Under the pieces are notes generated by a model. It was not told the DNA's origin, ran no database searches, and saw only the letters and a list, made by a program, of their open reading frames with translations. The translations under genes were made by a program, and so were the position numbers. A stretch of DNA of 64,000 nucleotides from Quatrionicoccus australiensis. GTDB lineage: Bacteria; Pseudomonadota; Gammaproteobacteria; Burkholderiales; Rhodocyclaceae. This document shows, piece by piece, positions 17,935 to 27,809 of the stretch (within the stretch, counting starts at the first letter, position 1; the number at the start of each line of letters is the position of its first letter). The stretch spans positions 1,674,001 through 1,738,000 of the forward strand of contig NZ_CP075188.1 of the NCBI RefSeq assembly GCF_020510525.1. The letters run 5' to 3'.

Positions 17935-18246
17935 TTACGGCTGTTGGCCGCTGCGTTCGGCATAGCCCGCCTCGCGCTGGCTGCGTATGGCAAGAACAAA
18001 AATGGTGTCGAGCTCGACAATGTACCGGTACAAAGCGACATAGCCATGCGCGCGTCGGCCAATGATCAGTTCCCGCAAGTCCTTGCCCAGGGGGCGGCCG
18101 ATCAGGGGATTGTGTTCCAGTACGTTGATTGCTTCGATGATTTCGCGAATTCGCTGGGCGGAATTTTCAATCTGATATCTGGCAAGGTGATCGATAACTC
18201 GATCAAGATCTTCCCCGACCTCCGCTGCCAGTTCGATTCTGGACAT
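17935..18246 (-). CDS. ParE/RelE-type toxin
   Basis: 103 residues with the ParE/RelE fold pattern: N-terminal helices (DLDRVIDHLARYQIENSAQRI), PLIGRPLGKDLRELIIGR and the strand YVALYRYIVELDTIFVLAIRSQREAGY. ParE proteins poison DNA gyrase, while RelE proteins cut mRNA; the sequence does not settle which. It begins 2 bases after the antitoxin gene, in the standard antitoxin-toxin order. The pair lies directly downstream of jetD on the same strand. Confidence 0.85.
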   Translation of the reverse strand: MSRIELAAEVGEDLDRVIDHLARYQIENSAQRIREIIEAINVLEHNPLIGRPLGKDLRELIIGRRAHGYVALYRYIVELDTIFVLAIRSQREAGYAERSGQQP

Positions 18247-18248
18247 CT

Positions 18249-18533
18249 TCAGGGGGCCAGTTTGCGGGGCTGCGGACGCTGGGCGGATTCTCCGTCCAGA
18301 CGCGCTTCCAGATAGCTGCGCATTTCCTCCCAGGCAACGGCTTTCCCGGTAGCTGTAATGTTGGCATAGCGGGCTTCGGCCTGCGCCTCAAACTCGGCGC
18401 GCTGTTCTTCCTGTGCCGCCTTTTCCGCAATGGCTTCGAGAATGAAGCTGTGTGCCGTGGTGCCGGAACGTTTTGCGGCGGCGGCAACGCGGCTTTTCAG
18501 GTCCTGCGGCAGGCGTATCGTTGTCGTGGTCAT
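18249..18533 (-). CDS. Ribbon-helix-helix (CopG-like) antitoxin
   Basis: 94 residues from the ATG at 18533. I prefer this start over one 15 bases upstream because AGGAGG lies 6 bases before it. The N-terminus MTTTTIRLPQDLKSRVAAAA is a classic RHH DNA-binding motif, and the helical C-terminus (EEQRAEFEAQAEARY) would wrap the toxin. Such antitoxins repress their own operon. The gap to jetD is 62 bases, so it may have its own promoter there. Confidence 0.85.
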   Translation of the reverse strand: MTTTTIRLPQDLKSRVAAAAKRSGTTAHSFILEAIAEKAAQEEQRAEFEAQAEARYANITATGKAVAWEEMRSYLEARLDGESAQRPQPRKLAP

Positions 18534-18595
18534 GATGACCTCCTGCATTTAAGTTGCCGATAAATGTAGCACGGCTGTGCTACTCGGGGTGCGGC

Positions 18596-19789
18596 TCAAT
18601 TCTGAGCGATGCTTTTCAGAGCAGCTTGCAGCAGATCATAGGGGATACGTTCCTGTTCCAGTCTGAGTTTGTTGCCCAGCCGTTGGTCGCGCAGATCGTC
18701 GTAGAGCGTCTGTTCATCGGCCGTCAGGTGGCATAGTTCGCGTTGCTGCGGCAGGGGCTCGTCGCCCCAAAGGGCGCTATGGGCAAGAAAGGTCTGACGA
18801 TCCATGAGCAAGGATTCGACGTGTGGGAAGTGGCTGCGCAATTCGTTGAGAATGGCAAAGCCGTGGGTGTCGATATCGCCCCAGTAGTGAATTTGGCAGG
18901 CGTGCAGCCAGGCTGCTTGCGCCAACGTGGCAAAGCCGTAACCGGCGCCGAAGATGAGCAGTGAGTTCGGCACGGCCGGGAAGGCGAGAAAGTTGATTTC
19001 GTTTTCGGTGATGAAAACCCGGTCGACCGTGCGGCCGAGGCCGGCAAAACTTGTGGCATCGAGCGTCAGATCGGCCTGACCCAGCGCCGGTAACGGCGAG
19101 CAGGCCGGGTCAAGCCAGCGCAGGCGGATGCGCTCGGGTTTGTCGAGAAAGCCGTAGCGGCGGTTGAACTGGTTGATGCCGTTGGCGCCGGCGTCGATTC
19201 CGGATTCGGGCAGGACCAGGTCGAGCAGCTCGCTGAGCACGCCACGCTGGGCTTCGACAAACTTGCTGTGCACGCCGGGAATATCCATCTGCCGCAGGTA
19301 GATGCCGGGGCGCGGGTGGGCGAGCAGCCAGTCGGTGACATCGAGTAGCTTTTCCCAGACTTCGGCGAGTTCGAGCGCACGCAGCGGGCGTTTGGTGAGC
19401 CAGGCGAGCAGTTTGGGCTGGCGGGCGGCGGTCGACGCGCCGATTTGCGCAAAAATGCGGGCTTCCTTCTGTTTGCCGAGCAGGGCGACGGCGCTAACCG
19501 CATCGTCGAGCCAGACTGCGCCCGGCAGGCTGTTCTGGCCGAAAACCTGGTGCCGGAAGTCGCGCATTTCGAGCCGCAGATGCGACATGGCGCGTAATTG
19601 CTGGCTCCACTCGCGGACGGCGGCAAAGTGGTCGCGCAGTTCGCTGGCACTCGGCGTCTTTAGCGTCAGGCGGCGGGGGACGATCGATGTGACGCCAGCT
19701 TCAGCCGGGAGCAGGGCGGCCAGGATGTCACCCCTGTCCCACCAGCGTTGCACCTGCTGGCGCAGATCGGCCGGCGTGCTCCATTTCAT
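18596..19789 (-). CDS. jetD: Wadjet type I component JetD (TOPRIM nuclease)
   Basis: 397 residues. N-terminal DUF3322 half ([20 protein letters not shown]) and C-terminal DUF2220/TOPRIM-like half, where [14 protein letters not shown] gives the acidic residue and [19 protein letters not shown] gives the DxD-like pair. In Wadjet, JetD cuts circular plasmid DNA that the JetABC loop-extruding complex has found. It overlaps jetC by 4 bases. It is the last Wadjet gene, followed by the toxin-antitoxin pair. Confidence 0.92.
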   Translation of the reverse strand: MKWSTPADLRQQVQRWWDRGDILAALLPAEAGVTSIVPRRLTLKTPSASELRDHFAAVREWSQQLRAMSHLRLEMRDFRHQVFGQNSLPGAVWLDDAVSAVALLGKQKEARIFAQIGASTAARQPKLLAWLTKRPLRALELAEVWEKLLDVTDWLLAHPRPGIYLRQMDIPGVHSKFVEAQRGVLSELLDLVLPESGIDAGANGINQFNRRYGFLDKPERIRLRWLDPACSPLPALGQADLTLDATSFAGLGRTVDRVFITENEINFLAFPAVPNSLLIFGAGYGFATLAQAAWLHACQIHYWGDIDTHGFAILNELRSHFPHVESLLMDRQTFLAHSALWGDEPLPQQRELCHLTADEQTLYDDLRDQRLGNKLRLEQERIPYDLLQAALKSIAQN

Positions 19790-22700
19790 CCGGCCTGCCT
19801 CGCCTTTTCTTCCCGGTAGGCTTCGATGGAGAGATTGCGCAGCTTGGAGTCGCGGCCGTTTTCGTTATGCACGAAGCCGACGCTGGAAACGTAGGGTTCG
19901 ATGATGTGGATTTTCTGCAACGGCGTGACGATCAGGAGTTGCAGGTTGAGCTGGGCGAACAGTTTGAGGCCGTATTGCGCCGATTCGTCCGAGCCGCGCC
20001 CGAAGGCTTCGTCGATGACGACGAAACGGAAGGAGCGCGAACGTGCGGCCCCCCATTCCAGCCCGAACTGATAGGCCAGGCTGGCGGCGAGGATGGTGTA
20101 GGCGAGTTTTTCCTTCTGGCCGCCGGACTTGCCGCCGGAGTCGGAATAGTGCTCGTGCTCGCTGCCGTCTTCGCGCCAGCGCTCGCTGGCCCCGAAAATG
20201 AACCAGTTGCGCACATCGGTGACCTTGGCGGTCCACCGCCGGTCGAGTTCGGATTGCCCGTCGCGACCACGAAAACGGTCGATGATGGCTTTTACCTGGA
20301 GAAACTTGTTTTCCGAATACTGGGCGTCATCCGAGCCGCTCAGCGCATTTTCGGTGCAGGCGCGCAGTTCGCCCTGGAAGTCGCGAATATCGGCATCCGG
20401 GCTGGGCTGCGCTTCGAGGACGATGAAACGGCCAGGGTTGTAGTCGATCTGGGTCAGCGACTGGTTGATCAGGGTGATGCGGTCGCGGATTTCCTCGCGC
20501 TCGCGGGCCAGTTGCGCGTTGAAATTGGCGATCTCGTTGATGGTGTTGACGTTGAGCAGATCCTTGAAACTGGCTTCAAAGCGCGGCAGGTCGTCGGTCT
20601 TGAGTTTGTCGAGCAGTTTTTCGTACTCGAAGGCGGCTTCGACGCTGGCGTCGATTTCCGCCGTTTCCAGCTTGAATTCTTCCTTGAAGGCGGCCATCGC
20701 CTTGACGATCTTCTCGGCGAGTCGGCCCAGGGCGCGGGTTTCCGCATCGATGCGGGCTTGCAGCCAGTCGCGCATGTCGCGTTCGCGGTTGTCGCAGGAT
20801 TCGACGGTCAACTGGTGCTCGCCGAGGGCTTCACTGCGCAGGGGGTCGAGTTCGAGCGCGGCCTGCGCCATTTCCGGGGCGGGCAGGCTGGCGATGATCT
20901 CGCGGGCCTGGCTGGCCAGCTCTTCGGCGGCTTCGCGTTTGGCACGCAGGCCGCCGCGTTCATCGCTTTTTTCGCGAATCGCGCTTTCACTTTCGGCGAG
21001 CGCCGTCTGCGCCAGGGCAAGGCGTTCGCCCAGTTGTCTGAGCTGATCGGAAGCACTTTCCAGCGCACGTTTTTCGTCGCTCAGACGGGCAATCTCGCTG
21101 GCGACGGTCGACCAGTCGATTTCCCGGAAATCGCTGAAAATTTCCAGTTTCGACAGGGCTTCGAGGCGCCCGGCCAGCGCTACACGCTCTTTCTGCAAGC
21201 CGCTGATCTGTCCGGCAATGGCCGCCAGGCGAATTTCCAGTTGGCGCGTCTGGTCGCGGAGTGCGGCGATCTTGGCCGTGTTGGTCCAGCCCAGCACATA
21301 GCGGCTGCGGTCGTCGAGGCGGTGCCGGTCGTCCTTTTCATGCCGTTCGCCGGGTGCCTTGATCTGCCCGGCGCGGGTGATGGCGCGGGTTTCGCGGCGG
21401 AATTGCTCAGGCGTCGCGCAGCAGGCGACATTGAAGCGCTGCGCCAGTTCGTGTTCCAGCCAGTCGTAGAACGGCGAATCGGGCTTGATCGACAGCTTGC
21501 GGGCCAGCGAATCGCGGTGCAACTCGGGCAATTCGCCGCGTTTGCCGGTGCGTACCCGGTAATAGACCAGGTGGCCGCGCAGATGCGTGCGGTCTACCCA
21601 ATCGGCAACCGCTGCGTAGTGCGCATCGGGCACCAGCAGAGAAAGGCCAAAACTGCGCAGCAGACGCTCGGCCGCGCCTTCCCAGTCGCGCTCTTCCTCC
21701 CGGACCTGCACCAGTTCGCCGGCAAAGGGCATATCGTCCTCGTCGAGTTCTAGGGCTTCGCACAGGGCAGTACGCAGGGCGATCTGCTCGGCCGTGATGT
21801 TGCTGCGCCGGCTTTTCAGGCTGAGGATTTCGCCGCTCAGGGCATCGTGCTCCAGCTTGCCCTGGCGCAGGCTGACGCCTTGTTCGGTGAGTGCATTCTG
21901 GATTTCCGCTTCCCGGCCGCGCACTTCTTCGAGGCGCTCGACCAACTGGCCGCGCTGGCAGGCGAAAGCGTTTTCGTCGGCGGCGCCGGTTTCGCCGAGT
22001 TTGGCGACAAGTTCGGCGTAAAGCCCGGCTTTCTGTTGGCGCCGGTTGCGTTCCTGTTCGAGCCGGCCGATTTCGTTGGCCAGGCGTTCGAGGCGGTCGC
22101 CGCCGTTGTCGGCGATGGCCTGTTTCAGTTCGTTGATGTCGCGCTGTTGGGCGAGGCGTTTGTCTTCCAGACCCTGGATGTGCGCGTCCAGCCTGGCGCA
22201 GTCGTCGGCCAGTTTGCCCAGACGCTTGTCGAGCAGGCGGAGTTTCAATCCGGCAAAGTAGGGGCGCAGCCATTCGCGTGCCTGCCGTAGCTTGTCGATG
22301 GCTTGCTGCAAAGCGTTGTGGCGGCTGCAATCGGCGATCAGCGGCGTGAGCAGTTCAAGCTGCCGCTTGGCCGCCAGCACCGCTCGATGCGCCCGGTTCA
22401 GGTCGTCGAAATGGCCGATCAGCGCGGCGATGCGCGGTACGACATCAAACGCTTCGAGCATGTGGCTGCGCACGAAATCGGTCAGGTTGCCGACCGATTT
22501 CATCGATACCGTCTGATGGAACAGTTCCAGCGCCTGCTCGCTTTCGATGCCGAAACGGCGCCGGAACCAGGCGCCGTAACGCGGGAAACTGTCCTCTATT
22601 TCAGCGCCCTGACTGCGCAGGCGTTTGCGCAACTGGGCGATGTCGCTGCCGAAATTGGCGAAATCGACGGCGATGCCCAGGTCGCGCTCGGCCCCGACAA

Positions 22701-23160
22701 AAAAGCGCGCCGGCTGGCCCTGCGCTTCCTTGAGCCAGAAAACCTGGGCCAGCGTCACCGTCTGGTCATAGCCGGCATTGTGGAAGACGCCGAGAATCAC
22801 CGAGTAGTTGTTGGCATCGCGCAGGCTGACCGGCTTGGCCGAGCCGGTAATCTCGTTGCGCTCGGACTTGTAATGGCCGAGCACGTAGGAGCGCAACGAC
22901 CGCTCCCGCGCATCGGCTCCGGCCGCCTTGTTGTAGGCAATGCGCTGGGCGGGCACGAGCAGGGTGGTGATGGCATCGACCAGGGTCGATTTGCCGGAAC
23001 CGATATCGCCGGTTAAGAGGCTGTTCCGGCCATCGAGATTGAGCGTCCACACCCGCTGGTCGAAGGTGCCCCAGTTGAGGACTTCCAGACGTTGCAGGCG
23101 AAAGCCGGAGAGGGTGTCGTCGGCGAGGAAGTCGAGGGAGAGGGCTTGAGGAGTATTCAA
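19786..23160 (-). CDS. jetC: Wadjet type I component JetC (SMC/MukB-like ATPase)
   Basis: 1124 residues, normal for JetC. The Walker [21 protein letters not shown] is near residue 50. Long coiled coils (about residues 280-450 and 650-900) flank a hinge region. The C-terminal signature [19 protein letters not shown] and Walker [17 protein letters not shown] complete the ATPase head. It is the motor of the condensin-like JetABC complex that extrudes DNA loops and recognises small circular DNA. It starts 6 bases after the ptuB stop and not, as in usual Wadjet operons, after jetB. Confidence 0.94.
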   Translation of the reverse strand: MNTPQALSLDFLADDTLSGFRLQRLEVLNWGTFDQRVWTLNLDGRNSLLTGDIGSGKSTLVDAITTLLVPAQRIAYNKAAGADARERSLRSYVLGHYKSERNEITGSAKPVSLRDANNYSVILGVFHNAGYDQTVTLAQVFWLKEAQGQPARFFVGAERDLGIAVDFANFGSDIAQLRKRLRSQGAEIEDSFPRYGAWFRRRFGIESEQALELFHQTVSMKSVGNLTDFVRSHMLEAFDVVPRIAALIGHFDDLNRAHRAVLAAKRQLELLTPLIADCSRHNALQQAIDKLRQAREWLRPYFAGLKLRLLDKRLGKLADDCARLDAHIQGLEDKRLAQQRDINELKQAIADNGGDRLERLANEIGRLEQERNRRQQKAGLYAELVAKLGETGAADENAFACQRGQLVERLEEVRGREAEIQNALTEQGVSLRQGKLEHDALSGEILSLKSRRSNITAEQIALRTALCEALELDEDDMPFAGELVQVREEERDWEGAAERLLRSFGLSLLVPDAHYAAVADWVDRTHLRGHLVYYRVRTGKRGELPELHRDSLARKLSIKPDSPFYDWLEHELAQRFNVACCATPEQFRRETRAITRAGQIKAPGERHEKDDRHRLDDRSRYVLGWTNTAKIAALRDQTRQLEIRLAAIAGQISGLQKERVALAGRLEALSKLEIFSDFREIDWSTVASEIARLSDEKRALESASDQLRQLGERLALAQTALAESESAIREKSDERGGLRAKREAAEELASQAREIIASLPAPEMAQAALELDPLRSEALGEHQLTVESCDNRERDMRDWLQARIDAETRALGRLAEKIVKAMAAFKEEFKLETAEIDASVEAAFEYEKLLDKLKTDDLPRFEASFKDLLNVNTINEIANFNAQLAREREEIRDRITLINQSLTQIDYNPGRFIVLEAQPSPDADIRDFQGELRACTENALSGSDDAQYSENKFLQVKAIIDRFRGRDGQSELDRRWTAKVTDVRNWFIFGASERWREDGSEHEHYSDSGGKSGGQKEKLAYTILAASLAYQFGLEWGAARSRSFRFVVIDEAFGRGSDESAQYGLKLFAQLNLQLLIVTPLQKIHIIEPYVSSVGFVHNENGRDSKLRNLSIEAYREEKARQAG

Positions 23161-23166
23161 TGGGGT

Positions 23167-23796
23167 TCAGCCCTGGCGGGTGAGAACGTGTTTGATAGCG
23201 GTGGCAAAGGGGAGGTGGGCTGTTGCCGCGATTTCTTGCTGCAACAACGGCATCCATTCTTCTTCCTTGAAGCTCTCGGCGAGTGCGGCAAGATATTCGG
23301 CAGTTTGTACGTAGCCGCAAATTTCTCTATGCCGGATCGGCTTCAGGGCGGCGTCGAGGTTGAAGATGCGGATGGTTTCCCTGGCTCGGTTTTCATCTTC
23401 CGCTGACAAACCTTTGCGCGGGCTGACGCCGCCGTCCGGGGTAAAAACCAGGAAGCGTTCCGGGTCTTCTATGTCGGGTTTGATGAGTACCGCCGGCGGG
23501 TAAGTGCCAATACGATCCTTGTGCTTGCCGCAGGAATTTTCCCGGCTGCACGAGCCGAACAGGTTGGACCAGGCGAAGGTTTGTTTCGGATCGCGCCCTT
23601 TTTGCCGGAAGTGCTCGATATGCCGGTCCTCCGTTGCCATGTTGCCTTCGCAATAGGCGCAGCGTTGGTCTTGCATGACCCCCAGTTCGGTCCAGATGTC
23701 ATCCTTGTCCGTTTTTGTGACGGCATCCCAGTTGTGGGTGCCGTGCCGATAGCTTTTCAGGCAGCCAGGTGCCTTGCCGCGAATTAGCTGGCGCAT
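23167..23796 (-). CDS. ptuB: Septu component PtuB-like HNH endonuclease (TIGR02646 type)
   Basis: 209 residues. The HNH core shows CAYCEGNM (first cysteine pair), RHIEHFRQKG (central His pair) and TFAWSNLFGSCSRENSC (Asn and second cysteine pair), all as in TIGR02646/PtuB proteins. It starts directly after the ptuA stop with no gap. In Septu, PtuB supplies the nuclease that acts with the PtuA ATPase against phage. Its position between jetB and jetC is unusual. Confidence 0.88.
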   Translation of the reverse strand: MRQLIRGKAPGCLKSYRHGTHNWDAVTKTDKDDIWTELGVMQDQRCAYCEGNMATEDRHIEHFRQKGRDPKQTFAWSNLFGSCSRENSCGKHKDRIGTYPPAVLIKPDIEDPERFLVFTPDGGVSPRKGLSAEDENRARETIRIFNLDAALKPIRHREICGYVQTAEYLAALAESFKEEEWMPLLQQEIAATAHLPFATAIKHVLTRQG

Positions 23797-25287
23797 TCAG
23801 TCGGCCCTTTCAGCGTCTTCCTGTGGACGGTCCGGCTTGAATGCGGGTAAAGGCAGCTTTTGCTTGAAGGCTTGCAGGCGGATCAGGCGGTCGCATTCGC
23901 GGATGACAGGATGATCACTGCCGAAATGCTGTTCGATGGCCATGCGTAATTTCAGGCCAGCATCGTCGGTATGGCGATTCTGCTGAATCATGGCGTGATA
24001 GGCGGAAACATCCTGTGCTTCCGGCAGATCAGGGATGGGATCAACCCCCATAATTTCGGCAAGCAGGTCGGAACTGGCGACGCCTTTGGTCTGCTGACGT
24101 GGTCGTTCGACGACAACGCCAATGGCATCTTCGCTGAGGTGCAATTTGCGAATGCACGCTGCGTCTACGCTGGTTAAAACTTGCGGGCTGTGCGTGGTAA
24201 CGACGAACTGGATACGCGGAAATGCTTGTTGCAGTTGGCCAAGGACGACTTGTTGCCAGCGCGGGTGCAGGTGCATGTCGATTTCGTCGATCAGCACCAC
24301 GCCGGTGGTTTCCCGTGCTGCAGCACCGCCGAGGTGGGGGTTGAGCTTGACGCAGCGATAGGCGATGTCGCCGACCATGGCGAGCATGTTGCGGACACCG
24401 TCGCTGAGCGCGTCGACCTTCATGATCCCGTGTTCCGGGTGGTGCAAAATCAGCGAACGTTCATGGAAAAAGCTGTATTCCAGTCCGTGCCAGCCGGTGA
24501 CTGCTTGCAGCATGGTGTCGATAGATTGGCGGACAACGGCGAGTTGATCCTCAATCCCGGAAAGTATCCGGGCATCCTGAGTCGAATTGGAGGGGCCGCT
24601 GAGTTTTGCGCCTCCTGACAATGGGCTTTCGTCGAGCGAGAAGATCATTTCCTTGCGGGCCGAAGAGGCCCAGCCAAACCATTCCTTGAAATGCAGGAAG
24701 GAAGATGCCGGATCGAGGCAGTTGCGATAGCCAAAGGTGCGGATGTAGAAATCTGTTTTCGTGGAGTCGTCTTTGACACGCGTTTGCTGGGTCAGCTTCT
24801 TGTTGGCATATAGACGGCCGGTACCGTAGTAGCCGAAGACCGGAAGATTGAGTGTTGGCTTTTCCGGGGCGCGAATTTGCTCCTGAAAATCCTTGGCACG
24901 CTGACGCATGAAGGCAGTGTCACCGGCGTCCTTGGTTTTCGAGTGCTCACTTTCTTGGTCGCGGTAGCGAATCCAAGTGCAGTTCGGGCCGCTGCCAAAA
25001 TCACCCGTTACGATAACTTTAGTTGGAAGCTGACGCGCCATATCGTTGGCGTTCATTCGCAACAGGCGAATGTCGTCGATGGGGATGCCGTAGGAAGGGT
25101 CATTGAAGCGGCTTTTGGCCAGATCAAAACTACTCACAAATGGCCACAGTGCAATCCGGATGGCGTCCAGTACACTCGATTTGCCCAGCCCGTTTTCCGC
25201 TACCAGAACTGTCATTTGCGGGTGCAGGTCGAGTTCCAGAGCGGCGAAGCAGCGAAAATTCTCAAGGGCGATCTTGCTCAGGCGCAT
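23797..25287 (-). CDS. ptuA: Septu component PtuA-like AAA ATPase
   Basis: 496 residues. Begins MRLSKIALENFRCFAALELD, a RecF/SMC-like strand, with Walker A VLVAENGLGKSSVLDAIRI (Ala in the first Gly position). ABC-like elements follow: VDALSDGVRNMLAMVGDIA (signature), GVVLIDEIDMHLHPRWQQVV (Walker B) and VVTTHSPQVL (switch His). The pairing with an HNH gene immediately downstream is the Septu arrangement. There are 46 bases between jetB and this start. Whether PtuAB here acts independently or with Wadjet cannot be read from sequence. Confidence 0.88.
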   Translation of the reverse strand: MRLSKIALENFRCFAALELDLHPQMTVLVAENGLGKSSVLDAIRIALWPFVSSFDLAKSRFNDPSYGIPIDDIRLLRMNANDMARQLPTKVIVTGDFGSGPNCTWIRYRDQESEHSKTKDAGDTAFMRQRAKDFQEQIRAPEKPTLNLPVFGYYGTGRLYANKKLTQQTRVKDDSTKTDFYIRTFGYRNCLDPASSFLHFKEWFGWASSARKEMIFSLDESPLSGGAKLSGPSNSTQDARILSGIEDQLAVVRQSIDTMLQAVTGWHGLEYSFFHERSLILHHPEHGIMKVDALSDGVRNMLAMVGDIAYRCVKLNPHLGGAAARETTGVVLIDEIDMHLHPRWQQVVLGQLQQAFPRIQFVVTTHSPQVLTSVDAACIRKLHLSEDAIGVVVERPRQQTKGVASSDLLAEIMGVDPIPDLPEAQDVSAYHAMIQQNRHTDDAGLKLRMAIEQHFGSDHPVIRECDRLIRLQAFKQKLPLPAFKPDRPQEDAERAD

Positions 25288-25333
25288 GGCTTAATCCTGT
25301 GGGGGTCCGGTGAAGGGCGAATTGGCGAGCATT

Positions 25334-26008
25334 TTAGGCTTTGTTCATGTCGCTGTGTGACGCAGCGGTTTCGCCCGCCAGTGCCGCCCGGTATTCCCCC
25401 AACCTATCATCAAACTCCGCCAGCCACTGCGCATCGACAAAAGCCTTGAGAATGCGCCTGACCTCGAAGTTTCCTCCACCGGCTGCGCTGCTACCAGCCG
25501 CCGGTTTTAGCCGGCGCAGGAAACCGAGGTCGACGATCTTGTTGATGTGGGTGTCAATCTGGTCGATCAGGCGGGCTTCGTTGCTGCTTTCCGGGAGGAA
25601 GAGGCGGAGCAGTTCGACGATTTCGTCGCGGGCCAGGATCAGGCGGGTTTGTTCGCCGCTGGCGTCGAATTCGGCGAGTTTCTTGCGCAGCAGGGCGAGC
25701 AGCAGGCTGACCGGGAAGGAGAGTGGGCGGCGGGCGATCAGGCGGGGCAGTTTGTCGGTTGGGTTGCCATCTTCCGCCTCGATTTCCGGTCTGGCACGCA
25801 GGAAGGCGTAGCCCTCGGCTTCGTCGAGCACCAGTTCCAGGCCGAGCACGGCGATATGGTCGCGGACGCGCGCTTGCAACTGGATCAGCGCGTTCCACAA
25901 CGGGGCGTCATTTTCGAGATAGAGCACGCCCTTGAGCAGGCTGATGACGAGGCTGGAAAGCGCGTTGGCGCCGGGTGGGGATGGAACGTCGCTGGGGTTT
26001 TCGTTCAT
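25334..26008 (-). CDS. jetB: Wadjet type I component JetB (DUF4194, kite-like)
   Basis: 224 residues matching the DUF4194 pattern: YLENDAPLWNALIQLQARVRDHIAVLG, then a winged-helix-like region (LIDQIDTHINKIVDLGFLRRL). It is the MukE/kite-type subunit that binds JetA and JetC. The gap to jetA is 2 bases, so the two are coupled. It is followed by ptuA instead of jetC. Confidence 0.9.
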   Translation of the reverse strand: MNENPSDVPSPPGANALSSLVISLLKGVLYLENDAPLWNALIQLQARVRDHIAVLGLELVLDEAEGYAFLRARPEIEAEDGNPTDKLPRLIARRPLSFPVSLLLALLRKKLAEFDASGEQTRLILARDEIVELLRLFLPESSNEARLIDQIDTHINKIVDLGFLRRLKPAAGSSAAGGGNFEVRRILKAFVDAQWLAEFDDRLGEYRAALAGETAASHSDMNKA

Positions 26009-26010
26009 CG

Positions 26011-27465
26011 TTATCTCACGAAAATCACGCGCGGCAGGCGGGCGCGGCGGGTGACGGGGCTGGGGCCGGGGTCGTCGGCCTGCCAGGTGATCAGTTCCGG
26101 CGTGTTTTCATCGACCACGGCCTTGAACTGGTCGCTGCCCAGTTGCAGATAGGCAACGAGTTCGGCCAGGCCGTGGGCGAGCGGGTGGCGTTCGCTGATT
26201 TCCTTGAGGGTGATCTGTGAGCGATCCTGCAAGGCGTGGCGGATGTTGCCGGCGAGCTGCGCCTTGTCGACGACGGTTTGCGCATACAGTGCGCTGGCGT
26301 CGATTTCGTCTGCGTCGAGGACCTCGGCCAGCTCGGCGATTTTCGGTTTGCGGCGCGGCGTGTGCAGCGGTCGCTCTATCGGCAGTTCGATGTCGGCTGC
26401 CGTGTCGGCGATGTGCATGAATTCGCCGCTCGGCGCCTGGCCGCGCAGGGCGAGGGCCTTGCTTTCGATGCCGTGCAGGATGTCCATGATGCGCCGGTTT
26501 TCCAGCCAGGCCTGGTCGTCGAGAAAGCGGCGCAGTTGTTGCGAGAGCTGGGCGACGGTGCGCTGGGTGTGTTCGCCGGCCTCCAGCCAGTCGTAATGGA
26601 CGCGGCGGGTGCGGGCCTCGGGTTTGAGTTCGCGCACGGCTGGCAGGGCAAGGATCTGGTCGAGGCGTTCGGTGAGTTCTTCCTGGCGCTGGCTCGACAT
26701 CAGGAAATCCCAGAAGGCGCGGAAACTGCGGCCCTGGTCGGAATCGCCGATGGCATCGCGCTCGCCCATGATTTCGCCGAGCAACTCGCCTTTGCTGCCT
26801 TCCCACAAGGCGATGCGCTCGCGCACGCGGCGGTCGAGGCGGCGGAAATTGTGTTCGACTTCACGAAAGTCGCCGAGCAGTTCGCGGGCGATCTGCTGGA
26901 ATTGCTGGAAGCGGTCGCGCAGCGCAGTGTCGTCGAGCAAGGGAATGTCGCCGCCCAGTACGCGGCTCATTTCCGCATCGATTTCATCGCGCCGGGCCTG
27001 CAATTCGGCGATGCGCCGCGCAGGATCGGCCTGGCTGCCTTCGCTCATCTGCTTGAGCAGGTCGAACAGGGTGAGCAGGCGCGATTCGGTGCCGACGAAA
27101 CTGCGCTCGGTCAGGCTGCCCAGCCAGGCGATGGCTTTCTCGGTGGCCGGCGTCAGGTCGAATTGGGTTTCGTCCGAGCCTGGCCGGTAGAACTTGCGCA
27201 GCCAGCCTTTTTCCGGACTGGCCCAGTCGTTCAGGTAATCGCTGGCAGGTTTCGGATAGGTGTCCGGACCAAGCTGCTCGCGCAGGGCGAACAACTCATC
27301 TTCGAGCGCTTCGGCCAGATCGGCAGCAGGCAATACTCTCACATTGGGGGCAATGAAGGCGCGATGCAGAAAGCTGGCGATCAGCGGCGCGTGGTCCGAG
27401 CGCAGCAGGCGCCAGGCCGGGTGATGACTGCGCAGGGCATCGAGGGTGGGAAAGTCGAGGTTCAA
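26011..27465 (-). CDS. jetA: Wadjet type I component JetA (DUF3375, kleisin-like)
   Basis: 484 residues. Begins with LDFPTLDALRSHHPAWRLLR, the characteristic DUF3375 N-terminus. Helical middle, and a C-terminal stretch HPLAHGLAELVAYLQLG. It is the kleisin-like bridge in the JetABC complex. The likely start is TTG at 27465, because a stop (TAG) lies 2 codons upstream in frame and no ATG is nearer. The start follows the 70-aa gene stop by 3 bases, so jetA is coupled to the genes upstream of it. Confidence 0.9.
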   Translation of the reverse strand: MNLDFPTLDALRSHHPAWRLLRSDHAPLIASFLHRAFIAPNVRVLPAADLAEALEDELFALREQLGPDTYPKPASDYLNDWASPEKGWLRKFYRPGSDETQFDLTPATEKAIAWLGSLTERSFVGTESRLLTLFDLLKQMSEGSQADPARRIAELQARRDEIDAEMSRVLGGDIPLLDDTALRDRFQQFQQIARELLGDFREVEHNFRRLDRRVRERIALWEGSKGELLGEIMGERDAIGDSDQGRSFRAFWDFLMSSQRQEELTERLDQILALPAVRELKPEARTRRVHYDWLEAGEHTQRTVAQLSQQLRRFLDDQAWLENRRIMDILHGIESKALALRGQAPSGEFMHIADTAADIELPIERPLHTPRRKPKIAELAEVLDADEIDASALYAQTVVDKAQLAGNIRHALQDRSQITLKEISERHPLAHGLAELVAYLQLGSDQFKAVVDENTPELITWQADDPGPSPVTRRARLPRVIFVR

Positions 27466-27468
27466 TGC

Positions 27469-27681
27469 CTATTTTTCGTTGTAAGGGGCTGGTGTTTGTT
27501 GCAGCATTGAAACGCTTTCTTTTTGCGGCTGACAGTACTCGAGAACGCCATCGCGGCTGATTACGATGGCTGTTCCCGTCTGCTCGGCAATTTCACGGGC
27601 GCGTTGGGCGGCACGTTGCAGGGCGACAAAGGAAAGGCGCAGATCGGCGTCGCGGGCTTGTTCAATGGGTTTGGGGTTCAA
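27469..27681 (-). CDS. Small protein between zeta-like fragment and jetA
   Basis: 70 residues from a TTG at 27679-27681, overlapping the TGA of the P-loop fragment. It contains LRLSFVALQRAAQRAREIAE and TGTAIVISRDGVLEYC, a pattern often seen in small proteins encoded next to zeta-toxin-like kinases. It may be the partner (antitoxin-like) of the truncated kinase. It ends 3 bases before jetA. Confidence 0.65.
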   Translation of the reverse strand: MNPKPIEQARDADLRLSFVALQRAAQRAREIAEQTGTAIVISRDGVLEYCQPQKESVSMLQQTPAPYNEK

Positions 27682-27800
27682 AACTCATCCTGGTCGAGCA
27701 ATGCGGTTGTGCCCTTATTGGGCAGGAACTTGCGGGCAAAGGTGGTTTTCCCCGCGCCATTCGGGCCTGCGATGATAATGACGCGTGGGTTGTTGTCCAT
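27678..27800 (-). pseudogene. Truncated zeta-toxin-like P-loop protein
   Basis: 40 codons, too short for a kinase. MDNNPRVIIIAGPNGAGKTT is the Walker A start of zeta-toxin/P-loop kinase proteins, but the protein stops after LLDQDEF, where a full zeta-like protein goes on for over 150 residues. An internal deletion that kept the 3' partner gene is the simplest explanation. It lies between the radical SAM gene stop and the small gene, on the same strand as Wadjet. Confidence 0.7.
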
Positions 27801-27809
27801 CGGCGGATA

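Noticed and set aside
19867..21753. Long plus-strand frame opposite jetC
   Set aside because: Antisense to a gene with Walker motifs; GC-rich DNA often leaves the opposite frame open.
23167..25287. Retron-like reading of the ATPase-HNH pair
   Set aside because: No reverse transcriptase or msr-msd is present, so plain Septu fits better.
26236..27510. 424-codon plus-strand frame opposite jetA
   Set aside because: Antisense to DUF3375 coding sequence.
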